A stretch of DNA of 43,403 nt, taken from contig NZ_JANUBZ010000016.1 in the NCBI RefSeq assembly GCF_024808665.1, positions 1-43,403 on the forward strand, in the 5' to 3' direction. The first letter of the stretch is position 1. The number at the start of each line of letters is the position of its first letter. The notes under the pieces were generated by a model. It did not search any database. It was given only the letters and a program-made list of their open reading frames with translations, and had not been told where the DNA came from. A program made the translations under genes and the position numbers. This document shows positions 29,177-36,805 of this stretch, in pieces. This stretch comes from Mucilaginibacter empetricola (GTDB taxonomy: Bacteria; Bacteroidota; Bacteroidia; Sphingobacteriales; Sphingobacteriaceae).

Positions 29177-29213
29177 AAAAAAACCCTTCAGCAAAAATTG
29201 CGAAGGGTTTTTT
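29177..29213. terminator. Bidirectional terminator between dapA and the histone H1 gene
   Basis: AAAAAACCCTT...AAGGGTTTTTT forms a long stem with the inner pairs GCAA/TTGC, and both strands have T-runs. It lies 20 bases after dapA and about 35 bases after the end of the convergent histone H1 gene, so it probably serves both. Confidence 0.88.
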
Positions 29214-29247
29214 CTTGTAATAAAGTAAAGATTATCTCTTCCTTATA

Positions 29248-29424
29248 CTAAACTTTGTTTTTAGCATCCTGCACTTCTAAGCGAATTGCCTGAGCTAAAT
29301 TTTTAAGGTCTTGCATTCCTTTACGTACGCGGGTACCAGCAGCGCTGTTACCTTTGTTGTAAAACTTGTCAGCATCCGCTTCCAAAGACGCTACTAATTC
29401 TTTTACTTCAGTAAATTTTTTCAT
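29248..29424 (-). CDS. Histone H1-like protein (Hc1-like, Bacteroidota type)
   Basis: This 58-residue basic protein was found by reading the minus strand directly. It begins MKKFTEVKELVASLEADADK and contains the conserved KGNSAAGTRVRKGMQDLKNLAQAIR stretch in overlapping pieces (residues about 24-48), a helical Lys/Arg-rich pattern typical of the small histone H1 family of Bacteroidota. It is predicted to bind DNA and act in nucleoid organisation; evidence is by similarity only. The ATG at 29424 follows AAAAGGAGTAACTGAA, a rare clear AGGAG ribosome-binding site. It is convergent with dapA. Confidence 0.88.
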   Translation of the reverse strand: MKKFTEVKELVASLEADADKFYNKGNSAAGTRVRKGMQDLKNLAQAIRLEVQDAKNKV

Positions 29425-29755
29425 TTCAGTTACTCCTTTTAAAATTGAGGTTTATTGTTTTATAAAGCTAATCTAAACTGTTTTTTCTAAAATAAAAATT
29501 TTTGAAGCACAAAAAATATGGCTTTAAAGTGGTTTTTTTCCACATTTTAACCATCTAAACCCTATAATAAACTTATTAAATACCATCAAAACAATAATAT
29601 GCTTATTGCTAATATTAATAAACAAACACCAATAATTTAGTTATTTGCATATAAATAATGCAATAATTAAAAAAAGACAAACCAAAGCGAAAAAACAAGA
29701 TAATATTTAATTTATTGTATTATTTAAAGTTATCAACACTTAAAAATAATACGCA
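29425..29755. other. AT-rich intergenic region upstream of the histone H1 gene
   Basis: These 331 bases are very AT-rich and hold no gene. One TTTTCCACA (29536-29544) resembles a DnaA box, but it is isolated. A short stem GTGG-TTTTTTT-CCAC is at about 29529-29543. The promoter of the histone H1 gene must lie here, but no convincing -7/-33 pair was found. Confidence 0.6.
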
Positions 29756-31180
29756 TTATACATTTTGTAATATTTCCGGATAATATTTGTGAACTTTTAT
29801 CACCAATTCGCCAAATAAAGTGTTTGCCCAGGCAAACCATTTGCGTGTAAAATCAGCGGCGTCGTCTTTATTAAAAGATTCGTGCATAAAACCTGTGCCT
29901 GCGTGTGTGCTTTTAAGCCATTGTATACACTTTGTTATTTCGGCTTTGTCAGTTGATGTTAACGCGCGCATAATAATGCTCATTGGCCAAATATAATTTA
30001 AACCAACATGCGGACCGCCTATACCTTCGGCTGCTTTACCTTTAAAAAAGTAAGGATTATCTGAACTTAAAACCATCCGCCTGGTATTTTTATAAAGCTC
30101 ATCATGCTCGGATAATGTGCCCAAATAAGGCATGGCCAATAAGCTTGGCACGTTGGCATCATCCATAAACAACTGATTTCCATAACCATCAACCTCATAA
30201 GCCAATACTTTTCCGTATACCAGATGCTGTTTAGTTGCATATTTTTGCAGGGCGTCATAAACTTCGGTGGCCAAAGTTTCGCATTCTGCCGCAGTAGTAC
30301 TGTCATTACCAATTGCCTTGTACATTTCGGCCAATTGTTTTAAGCTCGTAACAGCAAAATAGTTTGAGGGGATAAGAAAGGGATAAATTGTAGCATCGTC
30401 TGACGGCCTGAAAATGGAGCAGATCAACCCTACAGGCTTAATGGGATTACCATAACCGCCATTAGGTGCCGTATCGCTCGCTACTTCAGTTTTCCGTTGA
30501 AAATGATAAGGTCCTTTTCCATTCTTTCGCTGCTGTTCTTTGAACGTTGCAACTATTGATTTCCCGGCCTTTTGCCAGTTAGCATCAAAAAAAGTACTAT
30601 CTCCGCTAATTTTCCAATAGTTATATGCCAGCCTTACCGGGTAACAAAGCGAATCAATTTCCCATTTGCGCTCGTGCAGCTCGGGCTTCATATCGGTACG
30701 ATCACTGTCCCACTCACTTCCGGTTGGTCCGGCATTAAAGGCATTGGCATAAGGATCAATTAAAATACATTTAGCCTGACGGTTTATTACACCTCTTATT
30801 AAATTCTTTAGCGCGGCATCCTCCTTTATCAGTGGTAAATACGGCCAAACTTGTGCGGATGAATCACGCATCCACATAGCATCTATATCGCCTGTAATAA
30901 CAAAAGTATCCGGCTGGCCATCTTTTTCCGAATAATTTACTGTGGTATCCAGCGTATTAGGGTAGCAATTTTCAAATAACCAGGCCAGCTCGGGGTCTTT
31001 AATAGCAGCTTTAACCTTTTGAATAGCAGCCTCAACTGCTTTGCTGGTAAATTTACGATTGGCCAAAGGCGGGCGGTTACTTTCAAAAGCAGCACCAGCA
31101 AACCAGGCAGGCCTTAATCCTAAACCTAAACCCGCGGTAGTAACACCATTAATTTTTATAAAATCTCGTCGTGAAAGCAT
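29756..31180 (-). CDS. Glycoside hydrolase family 125 exo-alpha-mannosidase
   Basis: GH125 enzymes are metal-independent inverting exo-alpha-1,6-mannosidases. The 474-residue protein starts with a twin-arginine signal (SRRDFIKING then a hydrophobic stretch to about residue 30), so it is likely exported folded. The (alpha/alpha)6 family blocks are clear: DIDAMWMRDSSAQVWPY, FNAGPTGSEWDSDRTDM, KWEIDSLCYPVRLAYNYW and ICSIFRPSDDATIYPFLIPSN. Length is typical. It is not in a polysaccharide utilisation locus here; the neighbour is a PLP enzyme ended by its own terminator. Probable substrates are mannans or N-glycans from the environment. Confidence 0.93.
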   Translation of the reverse strand: MLSRRDFIKINGVTTAGLGLGLRPAWFAGAAFESNRPPLANRKFTSKAVEAAIQKVKAAIKDPELAWLFENCYPNTLDTTVNYSEKDGQPDTFVITGDIDAMWMRDSSAQVWPYLPLIKEDAALKNLIRGVINRQAKCILIDPYANAFNAGPTGSEWDSDRTDMKPELHERKWEIDSLCYPVRLAYNYWKISGDSTFFDANWQKAGKSIVATFKEQQRKNGKGPYHFQRKTEVASDTAPNGGYGNPIKPVGLICSIFRPSDDATIYPFLIPSNYFAVTSLKQLAEMYKAIGNDSTTAAECETLATEVYDALQKYATKQHLVYGKVLAYEVDGYGNQLFMDDANVPSLLAMPYLGTLSEHDELYKNTRRMVLSSDNPYFFKGKAAEGIGGPHVGLNYIWPMSIIMRALTSTDKAEITKCIQWLKSTHAGTGFMHESFNKDDAADFTRKWFAWANTLFGELVIKVHKYYPEILQNV

Positions 31181-31210
31181 ATAGAATAAATTGGTAGGCC
31201 ATAAAAATAG

Positions 31211-31240
31211 AAAAGCCTTCCGGATTACCGAAAGGCTTTT
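31211..31240 (-). terminator. Rho-independent terminator of the PLP enzyme
   Basis: AAAAGCCTT-C-CGG-ATTA-CCG-A-AAGGCTTTT forms a long stem with T-runs on both strands. It lies 31 bases after the minus-strand gene stop and 31 bases before the GH125 gene start. Confidence 0.88.
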
Positions 31241-31270
31241 AAAATAAAGTATTTCATTTTGTGGTATCTA

Positions 31271-32515
31271 TCAGGCCACCACCAATTTATTTTCTTTATA
31301 ATACCCGGCCTTAAGCTTTTCGCCCATTTCGCTATAAGCATTAAGTGTGCGTTGTACATCGTCGAGACTATGCGCGGCAGTAGGTATTAAACGCAACAGA
31401 ATTAACCCTTTAGGTATAACCGGATAAATTACTATAGAGCAAAATATACCGTAGTTTTCACGAAAATCGCGGGTTAGTGCGGTGGCTTCATATAAATCGC
31501 CCTCTAAAAACACAGGGGTAACCATTGTATTGGTAACACCTAAATTAAAACCGCGTTCTTTTAAACCTTTTTGAAGTGTACTTGAAATTTCCCAAAGTTT
31601 AGCACGCAATTCCGGTTGCGATTTAAGTAGTTCGAAGCGCTTTTTTAAACCTAAAACCATTGGCATCGGCAACGCCTTAGCAAATATTTGCGAACGCATG
31701 TTATAGCGCAGATAGTCTACAATTTCTTTATTTGCTGCTACAAATGCGCCAATACCAGCCATTGATTTGGCGAATGTTGCAAAGTAAACATCCGTACCTT
31801 CAATACAACCTTGTGCTTCGTGCGTTCCGGCTCCGGTTTCGCCCATGGTACCAAAACCATGCGCATCATCAACCAAAATACGGAAGTTGAATTTCTTTTT
31901 AAGGTCGATAATTTCTTTCAGTTTACCCTGAGCACCCGACATGCCGAAAACGCCCTCGGTAATCAGCAATATACCACCGCCGCTTTGTTCTGTCAATTTA
32001 GTGGCCCGTTCCAGCTGTTTCTCGCAGCTTTCAATATCATTATGCTGGTAAACAAAACGCTTACCCATATGCATGCGCAAACCATCAATAATACAAGCAT
32101 GCGACTCGGCGTCGTAAACTATTACATCATTACGATCAACCAGTGTATCAATAATTGATACCATGCCCTGGTAGCCGTAGTTTAATAAGAATGCGTCTTC
32201 TTTACCTACAAAAGCAGCCAGATCAGCTTCCAGTTCTTCATGATGCCTGGAGTTTCCGGACATCATACGTGCACCCATCGGATAAGCCATTCCGAAATCG
32301 GCCGCTGCCTGTGCATCAGCTGCCCTAACCTCGGGGTGGTTAGCCAAACCTAAGTAGTTATTTAAGCTCCAAACCAAATGTTCTTTGCCATTAAATTGCA
32401 TATGCGGGCCAATCTCGCCTTCGAGCTTTGGATATGAGAAATATCCATGCGACCACTTTTGGTGCTGCCCCAGCGGACCGCCCATGCTTTTCGATATTTT
32501 ATCAAATATATCCAA
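31271..32515 (-). CDS. Alpha-oxoamine synthase family PLP enzyme (KBL/AONS/SPT-like)
   Basis: These enzymes condense an amino acid with an acyl-CoA and decarboxylate it. The 414-residue fold type I protein has the PLP lysine K250 in ATFAKSMAGIGAFVA, D217 and H219 in VDDAHGFG and H139 in AESHACIIDG. It could be a serine palmitoyltransferase, since Sphingobacteria make sphingolipids, or another acyl-condensing enzyme; its N-terminus differs from the Sphingobacterium SPT I recall. The start is a TTG at 32515, consistent with the strong promoter ending about 25 bases upstream; an ATG ten codons in is the alternative. A palindrome overlaps the promoter. It is downstream of ftsZ but transcribed separately. 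Confidence 0.85.
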   Translation of the reverse strand: MDIFDKISKSMGGPLGQHQKWSHGYFSYPKLEGEIGPHMQFNGKEHLVWSLNNYLGLANHPEVRAADAQAAADFGMAYPMGARMMSGNSRHHEELEADLAAFVGKEDAFLLNYGYQGMVSIIDTLVDRNDVIVYDAESHACIIDGLRMHMGKRFVYQHNDIESCEKQLERATKLTEQSGGGILLITEGVFGMSGAQGKLKEIIDLKKKFNFRILVDDAHGFGTMGETGAGTHEAQGCIEGTDVYFATFAKSMAGIGAFVAANKEIVDYLRYNMRSQIFAKALPMPMVLGLKKRFELLKSQPELRAKLWEISSTLQKGLKERGFNLGVTNTMVTPVFLEGDLYEATALTRDFRENYGIFCSIVIYPVIPKGLILLRLIPTAAHSLDDVQRTLNAYSEMGEKLKAGYYKENKLVVA

Positions 32516-32539
32516 AATGGTATCGTGTTAATTTTATTA

Positions 32540-32570
32540 CAAATATAGCCCTAATAACGATTAAAGCCAA
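32540..32570 (-). promoter_or_regulatory. Bacteroidota-type promoter of the PLP enzyme
   Basis: On the minus strand TTG (32568-32570), a 20-base spacer and TATATTTG (32540-32547) match the -33/-7 consensus TTG-N19/20-TAnnTTTG exactly. It is the best promoter match in the window. The predicted transcript start is near 32533, giving a leader of about 18 bases to the TTG start codon. Confidence 0.7.
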
Positions 32571-32579
32571 TCGTTATTA
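32552..32579. promoter_or_regulatory. Operator-like palindrome on the -33 region
   Basis: TAATAACGATT and AATCGTTATTA are perfect 11-base reverse complements separated by six bases. The palindrome covers the -33 TTG and most of the spacer, so a bound dimer would block RNA polymerase. Related words (TAATAGCGATTA) occur 20 bases away in the next repeat, so it may instead be repeat-derived. Confidence 0.5.
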
Positions 32580-32601
32580 CTTTTTATAATAGGCTATAAT
32601 A

Positions 32602-32728
32602 GCGATTAGAGGTTGGTGATTAGCGTTTAGTTGTATTTATATATGACAACCGATCTGAAACAAAAATTGGAGGCTAGGCAAAACCCGACCTCCAATCTTT
32701 AACCTCTTATCTCTAATCACTAATCTAC
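32602..32728. repeat. Inverted intergenic element, CTAATCAC family (family 5)
   Basis: The left arm (GCGATTAGAGGTTGGTGATT, 32602-32625) is inverted relative to the right arm (CTCTTATCTCTAATCACTAA then TCTAC, 32704-32728). The right arm covers the ftsZ stop codon (CTA at 32720-32722 on this strand). The terminator hairpin sits between the arms. Confidence 0.8.
32662..32695 (-). terminator. Terminator at the end of the dcw cluster
   Basis: On the minus strand TTGGAGG pairs with CCTCCAA around a loop with GTCGGG and CCTAGC, followed by TTTTTG. It starts about 25 bases after the ftsZ stop and lies inside the family-5 inverted element. Confidence 0.75.
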
Positions 32729-34315
32729 ATTATCATGCAGAAACGAATTATTGCTGCGGATGCTGGCATTACCTTCGTCATCGGGCAATAAAGAGAACCT
32801 GGAAATCTGGCTTTCGTTAGATGCCGGAGTTTGCTGCAAAGCAATTTCTTTACGTTTATAAGCCGGAACGCTTTCTAATTCCTGCAAATTTCCGTTACGC
32901 AGCTTCATGCTCAGGTCTTTTAACCTCATGATGCGCTCACGCGATTTGCGTAATTGCTCTTCTATCGATTCATCTGTTTTATTATCATCTGCGCCAACAA
33001 CTATCTCGGGCTCTTTAGGTTCAGGGAGTTTTTGCTCCCTTACTGGTGGCTCCAAATTAATAACTGGCTCCGCAAGTTTAAAGGTCATCTCTGGCATATC
33101 AGCAGCTTCCGACTCACTACTAACCGGCTCTTCTGCCATCAAATCGTGCTTAATAACTGTTGGCTCTTCTTTCTGCGTAGCAAACAGATCAAATAAACCG
33201 GTTTGTTTCGGCTCATCCTTAGGTTTCATGTAAGGCTCGGCAGGCGTATTTGCTTTAACCGGATTTACAAATTCGTTAACAGGCTTAACTAGCGGCGTAT
33301 TTTCAGGCATTAGCATTGAAACAATTTTCTTGCTGCTTTGCTCTTTTTCACGCTCATCTTTTGTTTGGAAACCTGTAGCAATTATGGTTACCGACAGCTT
33401 TTCGCCCAGGTTCTCGTCAATACAGTTACCCCAAATTAAATCTGCGGCAAGGCCTGCTTCTTCCTGTATGTAATCGGTTATAACACTAACCTCATCCATG
33501 GTAACTTCTTTACTACCAGAGCTGATATTCAATAAGATATATCTTGCACCTTCAATTTCATTATCTTTTAACAATGGTGATGACAATGCGCCTTCAACAG
33601 CCTTTAAAGCGCGGTTTTCACCGTCAGCAGCAGAGCTTCCCATTATAGAAACACCGCTATCTTTCATCACCGTGCGCACGTCTTTAAAGTCGACGTTTAT
33701 ATAGCCGGGCAGTGTAATAATTTCAGCAATCCCTTTTGCGGCAGTTGTTAAAATATTATCGGCCTGTGCAAAAGCTGAACCTAAAGTAAGGTTGCCAAAT
33801 ATTTGACGCACTCTGTCATTTGAAATCACCAAAAAAGAATCGACATACTTTTTCAGCTCTTCCATGCCTTCTTCGGCCTGCATTTTACGGCGTTTACCTT
33901 CAAATGCAAACGGCGTTGTGATGATACCTACCGTTAAAATATCCAATTCGCGGGCTGCTTTAGCTATAATTGGACTGGCACCAGTTCCGGTACCGCCACC
34001 CATACCTGCTGTTATAAATAACATCTTGGTATTAGCGCCCAGCATTTGTTTTATATCATCAATATTTTCTATAGCCGAATTTTTGCCCACTTCGGGTATT
34101 GAGCCTGCACCCATTCCTTCGGTAAGGCTTGCCCCTAATTGAACTTTGTTTGGGATAGGGCTTAGCTCCAATGCCTGCGCATCAGTATTACAGATTATAA
34201 AATCAACGCCTGTAATACCTTGCCTGTACATGTGGTTAACTGCATTGCCCCCACCGCCGCCAACACCAATTACTTTGATGATAGAGGACTTTTCTTTTAA
34301 CATCTCAAACTGCAT
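32720..34315 (-). CDS. ftsZ: Cell division GTPase FtsZ
   Basis: FtsZ polymerises into the division ring. The 531-residue protein has the tubulin signature GGGTGTGAS near residue 106, the N-terminal nucleotide motif VIGVGGGGGNAVNHM, NTDAQAL near 43 and the T7 loop NVDFKD. After the GTPase core (to about residue 320) comes a long linker of about 190 residues rich in Pro, Glu and Lys, ending in the tip SNNSFLHDNVD, which is the conserved C-terminal peptide of Bacteroidota FtsZ and differs from the proteobacterial one. It is the last gene of the cluster, preceded by a 276-base gap with DnaA-box-like sites and a possible promoter. The TAG stop lies within a repeat arm. Confidence 0.97.
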   Translation of the reverse strand: MQFEMLKEKSSIIKVIGVGGGGGNAVNHMYRQGITGVDFIICNTDAQALELSPIPNKVQLGASLTEGMGAGSIPEVGKNSAIENIDDIKQMLGANTKMLFITAGMGGGTGTGASPIIAKAARELDILTVGIITTPFAFEGKRRKMQAEEGMEELKKYVDSFLVISNDRVRQIFGNLTLGSAFAQADNILTTAAKGIAEIITLPGYINVDFKDVRTVMKDSGVSIMGSSAADGENRALKAVEGALSSPLLKDNEIEGARYILLNISSGSKEVTMDEVSVITDYIQEEAGLAADLIWGNCIDENLGEKLSVTIIATGFQTKDEREKEQSSKKIVSMLMPENTPLVKPVNEFVNPVKANTPAEPYMKPKDEPKQTGLFDLFATQKEEPTVIKHDLMAEEPVSSESEAADMPEMTFKLAEPVINLEPPVREQKLPEPKEPEIVVGADDNKTDESIEEQLRKSRERIMRLKDLSMKLRNGNLQELESVPAYKRKEIALQQTPASNESQISRFSLLPDDEGNASIRSNNSFLHDNVD

Positions 34316-34448
34316 AATCCTTAGTTTTTTATTAAAAATAATCGCTTTGCAAAAAGCAATAGAGCTATCGTGTGTTAGTTTTTATTTCTGATCAGCACCG
34401 TAATCCATGACGATCAGCTATATGTAATTGACTAATATTCAGATTTCT

Positions 34449-34477
34449 CTAATGTAATAATACCATTTTTTCCACAA
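34449..34477 (-). promoter_or_regulatory. Possible ftsZ promoter
   Basis: On the minus strand TTG (34475-34477), 18 bases and TACATTAG (34449-34456) match the Bacteroidota promoter with one mismatch in the -7 element. The leader would be about 130 bases. The TTG overlaps the DnaA-box-like site at 34468-34476. Confidence 0.4.
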
Positions 34478-34526
34478 GGTTTTTCCACATTTGTCAATAT
34501 GTGGAAAAAAGATTAATTGTGAATAA
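34468..34526. promoter_or_regulatory. Cluster of four DnaA-box-like sites between ftsA and ftsZ
   Basis: Within 59 bases there are TTTTCCACA (34468-34476), TTTTCCACA (34481-34489), TGTGGAAAA (34500-34508, inverted) and TGTGAATAA (34518-34526). The last is the complement of TTATTCACA, a perfect match to the DnaA-box consensus TTATNCACA; the other three differ at one position. The region otherwise carries the 276-base ftsA-ftsZ gap. Binding is inferred, not shown. Confidence 0.5.
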
Positions 34527-34591
34527 CTCTCGCATTTACCGGCAAAACAAGCTCTGGTTTTACGTGTTTTTGCCTGCTAATGATGTCATTC

Positions 34592-35935
34592 TTATTTCAA
34601 AAAATCTTCATCCTTTATATCGTCCTTAATGAAACGTTTGCCTGTTTCAACCAGCTTACTTAAAAGTCCAAACTTTTTGTCTTCGGTATATTTTGGTTTC
34701 ACAACTTTCACATCTTCCGGTACCGATACATGCTCATTGTATTCTATTTTCTGAATACCTTTTATCAATAAACCAATACCTGTAGCAAACATTGGGCTTT
34801 GTAACTCTTCGTAAACATTTTTTGGCAACACCTCATTTTTTGCCAAGTGTTCATTAGGATATCCAACACGGCAATCCAGCCCGGTAACATATTCCACCAG
34901 TTGCGATAAATGCTTTAACTGCGCACCGCCACCGGTTATTACAATACCTGCAATAAGTTTTTTCTCATAACCCGATGATTTGATTTCGTAGTATACATGC
35001 TCAACTATTTCTTCCATGCGTGCCTGAATCACGAATGCCAGGTTTTTAACCGATATTTCTTTCGGTTCACGGCCACGCAAGCCCGGAACACATACAATTT
35101 CATTTTCCTTGTTTTCTTCAGCCAGTGCCGATCCAAACCTAACTTTTAGTTGTTCTGCAATGTTTCTCATTACAGAACAGCCTTCGCGGATGTCTTCGGT
35201 AATGCTGTTTCCGCCAAAAGGAATAACGGCAGTATGACGAATTATACCTTCGTGAAAAATAGCCACATCTGTAGTACCACCGCCAATATCAACTAAAACA
35301 ACGCCTGCTTCTTTTTCTTCATCACTCAAAACAGACTCTGATGAAGCTAATGGCTCCAGGATCAAATCCTGACTCTCCAGCGCAGCTTTGTTTACGCACT
35401 TAACGATGTTCTTAATTGCGGTAACCTGTCCGGATATAATATGGAAATTAGCTTCAAGCCTCACGCCTGCCATACCGATAGGATCTTTTATACCCGGCTC
35501 ATTATCAACAGTGAACTCCTGTGGTAGCACGTGGATAATTTCTTCTCCCGGAGGCATTACCAGGTTGTACATATCTTCAACCAGTTTGTCAATATCCTTG
35601 CGCGAGATCTCAGACTGCACATCTCTGCGGGTTATTAAACCGCGATGTTGTAAACTTTTAATATGCTGGCCGGCAATACCCACATTTACCACCCTGATTT
35701 CGACATTTGACTGCGTGCCTGCGATATCCACAGCCTGGCCTATCCCTTGTACTGTTTTGTCAATATTTGACACCACCCCCCGTGTTACACCGGCAGACTC
35801 CGCTTTACCAATTCCCAATACTTCTATTTTCCCGTTCTTTATCCGCCGGCCCACAATAGCGCATATTTTAGTAGTACCGATGTCCAGGCCTACTACAATT
35901 GGCGAACTTTTTTCCTGAGTTGAGCTTTTGTCCAT
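34592..35935 (-). CDS. ftsA: Cell division protein FtsA
   Basis: FtsA is the actin-fold ATPase that tethers FtsZ to the membrane. The 447-residue protein has the phosphate-1 motif VVGLDIGTTKICAIVG, the phosphate-2 motif VVLVDIGGGTTDVAIF near residue 214 and the adenosine motif AGIVITGGGAQLKHL near 332. The C-terminal SKLVETGKRFIKDDIKDEDF can form the amphipathic membrane-targeting helix. It starts nine bases after ftsQ and is followed by an unusually large gap before ftsZ. Confidence 0.96.
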   Translation of the reverse strand: MDKSSTQEKSSPIVVGLDIGTTKICAIVGRRIKNGKIEVLGIGKAESAGVTRGVVSNIDKTVQGIGQAVDIAGTQSNVEIRVVNVGIAGQHIKSLQHRGLITRRDVQSEISRKDIDKLVEDMYNLVMPPGEEIIHVLPQEFTVDNEPGIKDPIGMAGVRLEANFHIISGQVTAIKNIVKCVNKAALESQDLILEPLASSESVLSDEEKEAGVVLVDIGGGTTDVAIFHEGIIRHTAVIPFGGNSITEDIREGCSVMRNIAEQLKVRFGSALAEENKENEIVCVPGLRGREPKEISVKNLAFVIQARMEEIVEHVYYEIKSSGYEKKLIAGIVITGGGAQLKHLSQLVEYVTGLDCRVGYPNEHLAKNEVLPKNVYEELQSPMFATGIGLLIKGIQKIEYNEHVSVPEDVKVVKPKYTEDKKFGLLSKLVETGKRFIKDDIKDEDFLK

Positions 35936-35944
35936 ATTAATATC

Positions 35945-36805
35945 TTATTTAGTAGATTTAGATGTATCCTTAACCAATTTTATTGAATCACCGACCGCTG
36001 ATTTACCCTTCAGCGAGTCCTGTTTTAGTTTATCATTTCTAACCCCAATAACCTGGTTAGCATATTTAATATTTATTATTTTGTAGGTATCCCAACCTAC
36101 CTGCGGCAACGCTTTTTTATAAAACACCAGCAGATTATGAAATTTTGCAGCTAACGAATCGGCATTACCCAACAAAATACGGTTGTTACCAACCCGCGGA
36201 ATCAGTTCAATTTCATGATCCTTATTCACATACATTTGAGCAATCTGCGCATCCCACAACGAATCTTTCCTGATATAATCAGCGGTTTTAAACAACTCCT
36301 GGGCTATGGCAGTATGCAATGTATCTACCTGGTTAGCAAAAAGCTCGTCAATAAAACCGTTAGCTACCAGCACTCTTGCGGTGAAGTTTGTTGACAAAGG
36401 AATTTTTAAGCCATGCTGATCAACATAAAAATCCTGATCAATTTTGTTTATTATTCTTAAAATAGGCTGACGCTGGCTTATTTCTACATTAATAACTCCA
36501 TCCATATTGGTATAAACCTTGGCGAACTCAATAAATGGATTTGCCTTTAGTTTATTTTCCAGATCATGAATGTTTATTTCCTCCATTTTACGCCCTATTA
36601 AAGGCTTATTCTGTATCAATAATATTTTGTCAACCTCCTGCCTGTCAATAAAATACTGACTCCCAGGGATAAACACCTTTACATCTTTACAAATAACCTC
36701 CGATTTTTTTACTTCAATAAAACTCATCAGCACAATAAGCCCTCCCAGGCAAATTGTTACTGCAAGGCTTATTAAAACATATTTTAAAACCGGTTTTTTA
36801 AACAT
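35945..36805 (-). CDS. ftsQ: Cell division protein FtsQ/DivIB
   Basis: The 286-residue protein has a short cytoplasmic start, one transmembrane segment (YVLISLAVTICLGGLIVLMSF, about 9-29) and a POTRA-like region (VFIPGSQYFIDRQEVDKIL...) followed by the FtsQ beta domain with KVYTNMDGVINVEISQRQPI. It links early and late division proteins in the inner membrane. Sequence identity in this family is low, but position between murC and ftsA is decisive. The start overlaps the end of murC by eight bases; the C-terminus is Lys/Ser-rich. Confidence 0.92.
   Translation of the reverse strand: MFKKPVLKYVLISLAVTICLGGLIVLMSFIEVKKSEVICKDVKVFIPGSQYFIDRQEVDKILLIQNKPLIGRKMEEINIHDLENKLKANPFIEFAKVYTNMDGVINVEISQRQPILRIINKIDQDFYVDQHGLKIPLSTNFTARVLVANGFIDELFANQVDTLHTAIAQELFKTADYIRKDSLWDAQIAQMYVNKDHEIELIPRVGNNRILLGNADSLAAKFHNLLVFYKKALPQVGWDTYKIINIKYANQVIGVRNDKLKQDSLKGKSAVGDSIKLVKDTSKSTK

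Noticed and set aside
29536..29544. DnaA box in the AT-rich gap upstream of the histone gene
   Set aside because: A single TTTTCCACA in AT-rich DNA is expected by chance; no cluster.
34316..34591. Chromosomal origin of replication between ftsA and ftsZ
   Set aside because: DnaA-box-like sites are present, but there is no dnaA/dnaN neighbour and no clear AT-rich unwinding tract with iterons; a regulatory role is the simpler reading.
35388..35918. Open frame of 176 codons opposite ftsA
   Set aside because: Shadow of ftsA; composition shows no domain, and the minus-strand motifs are intact.
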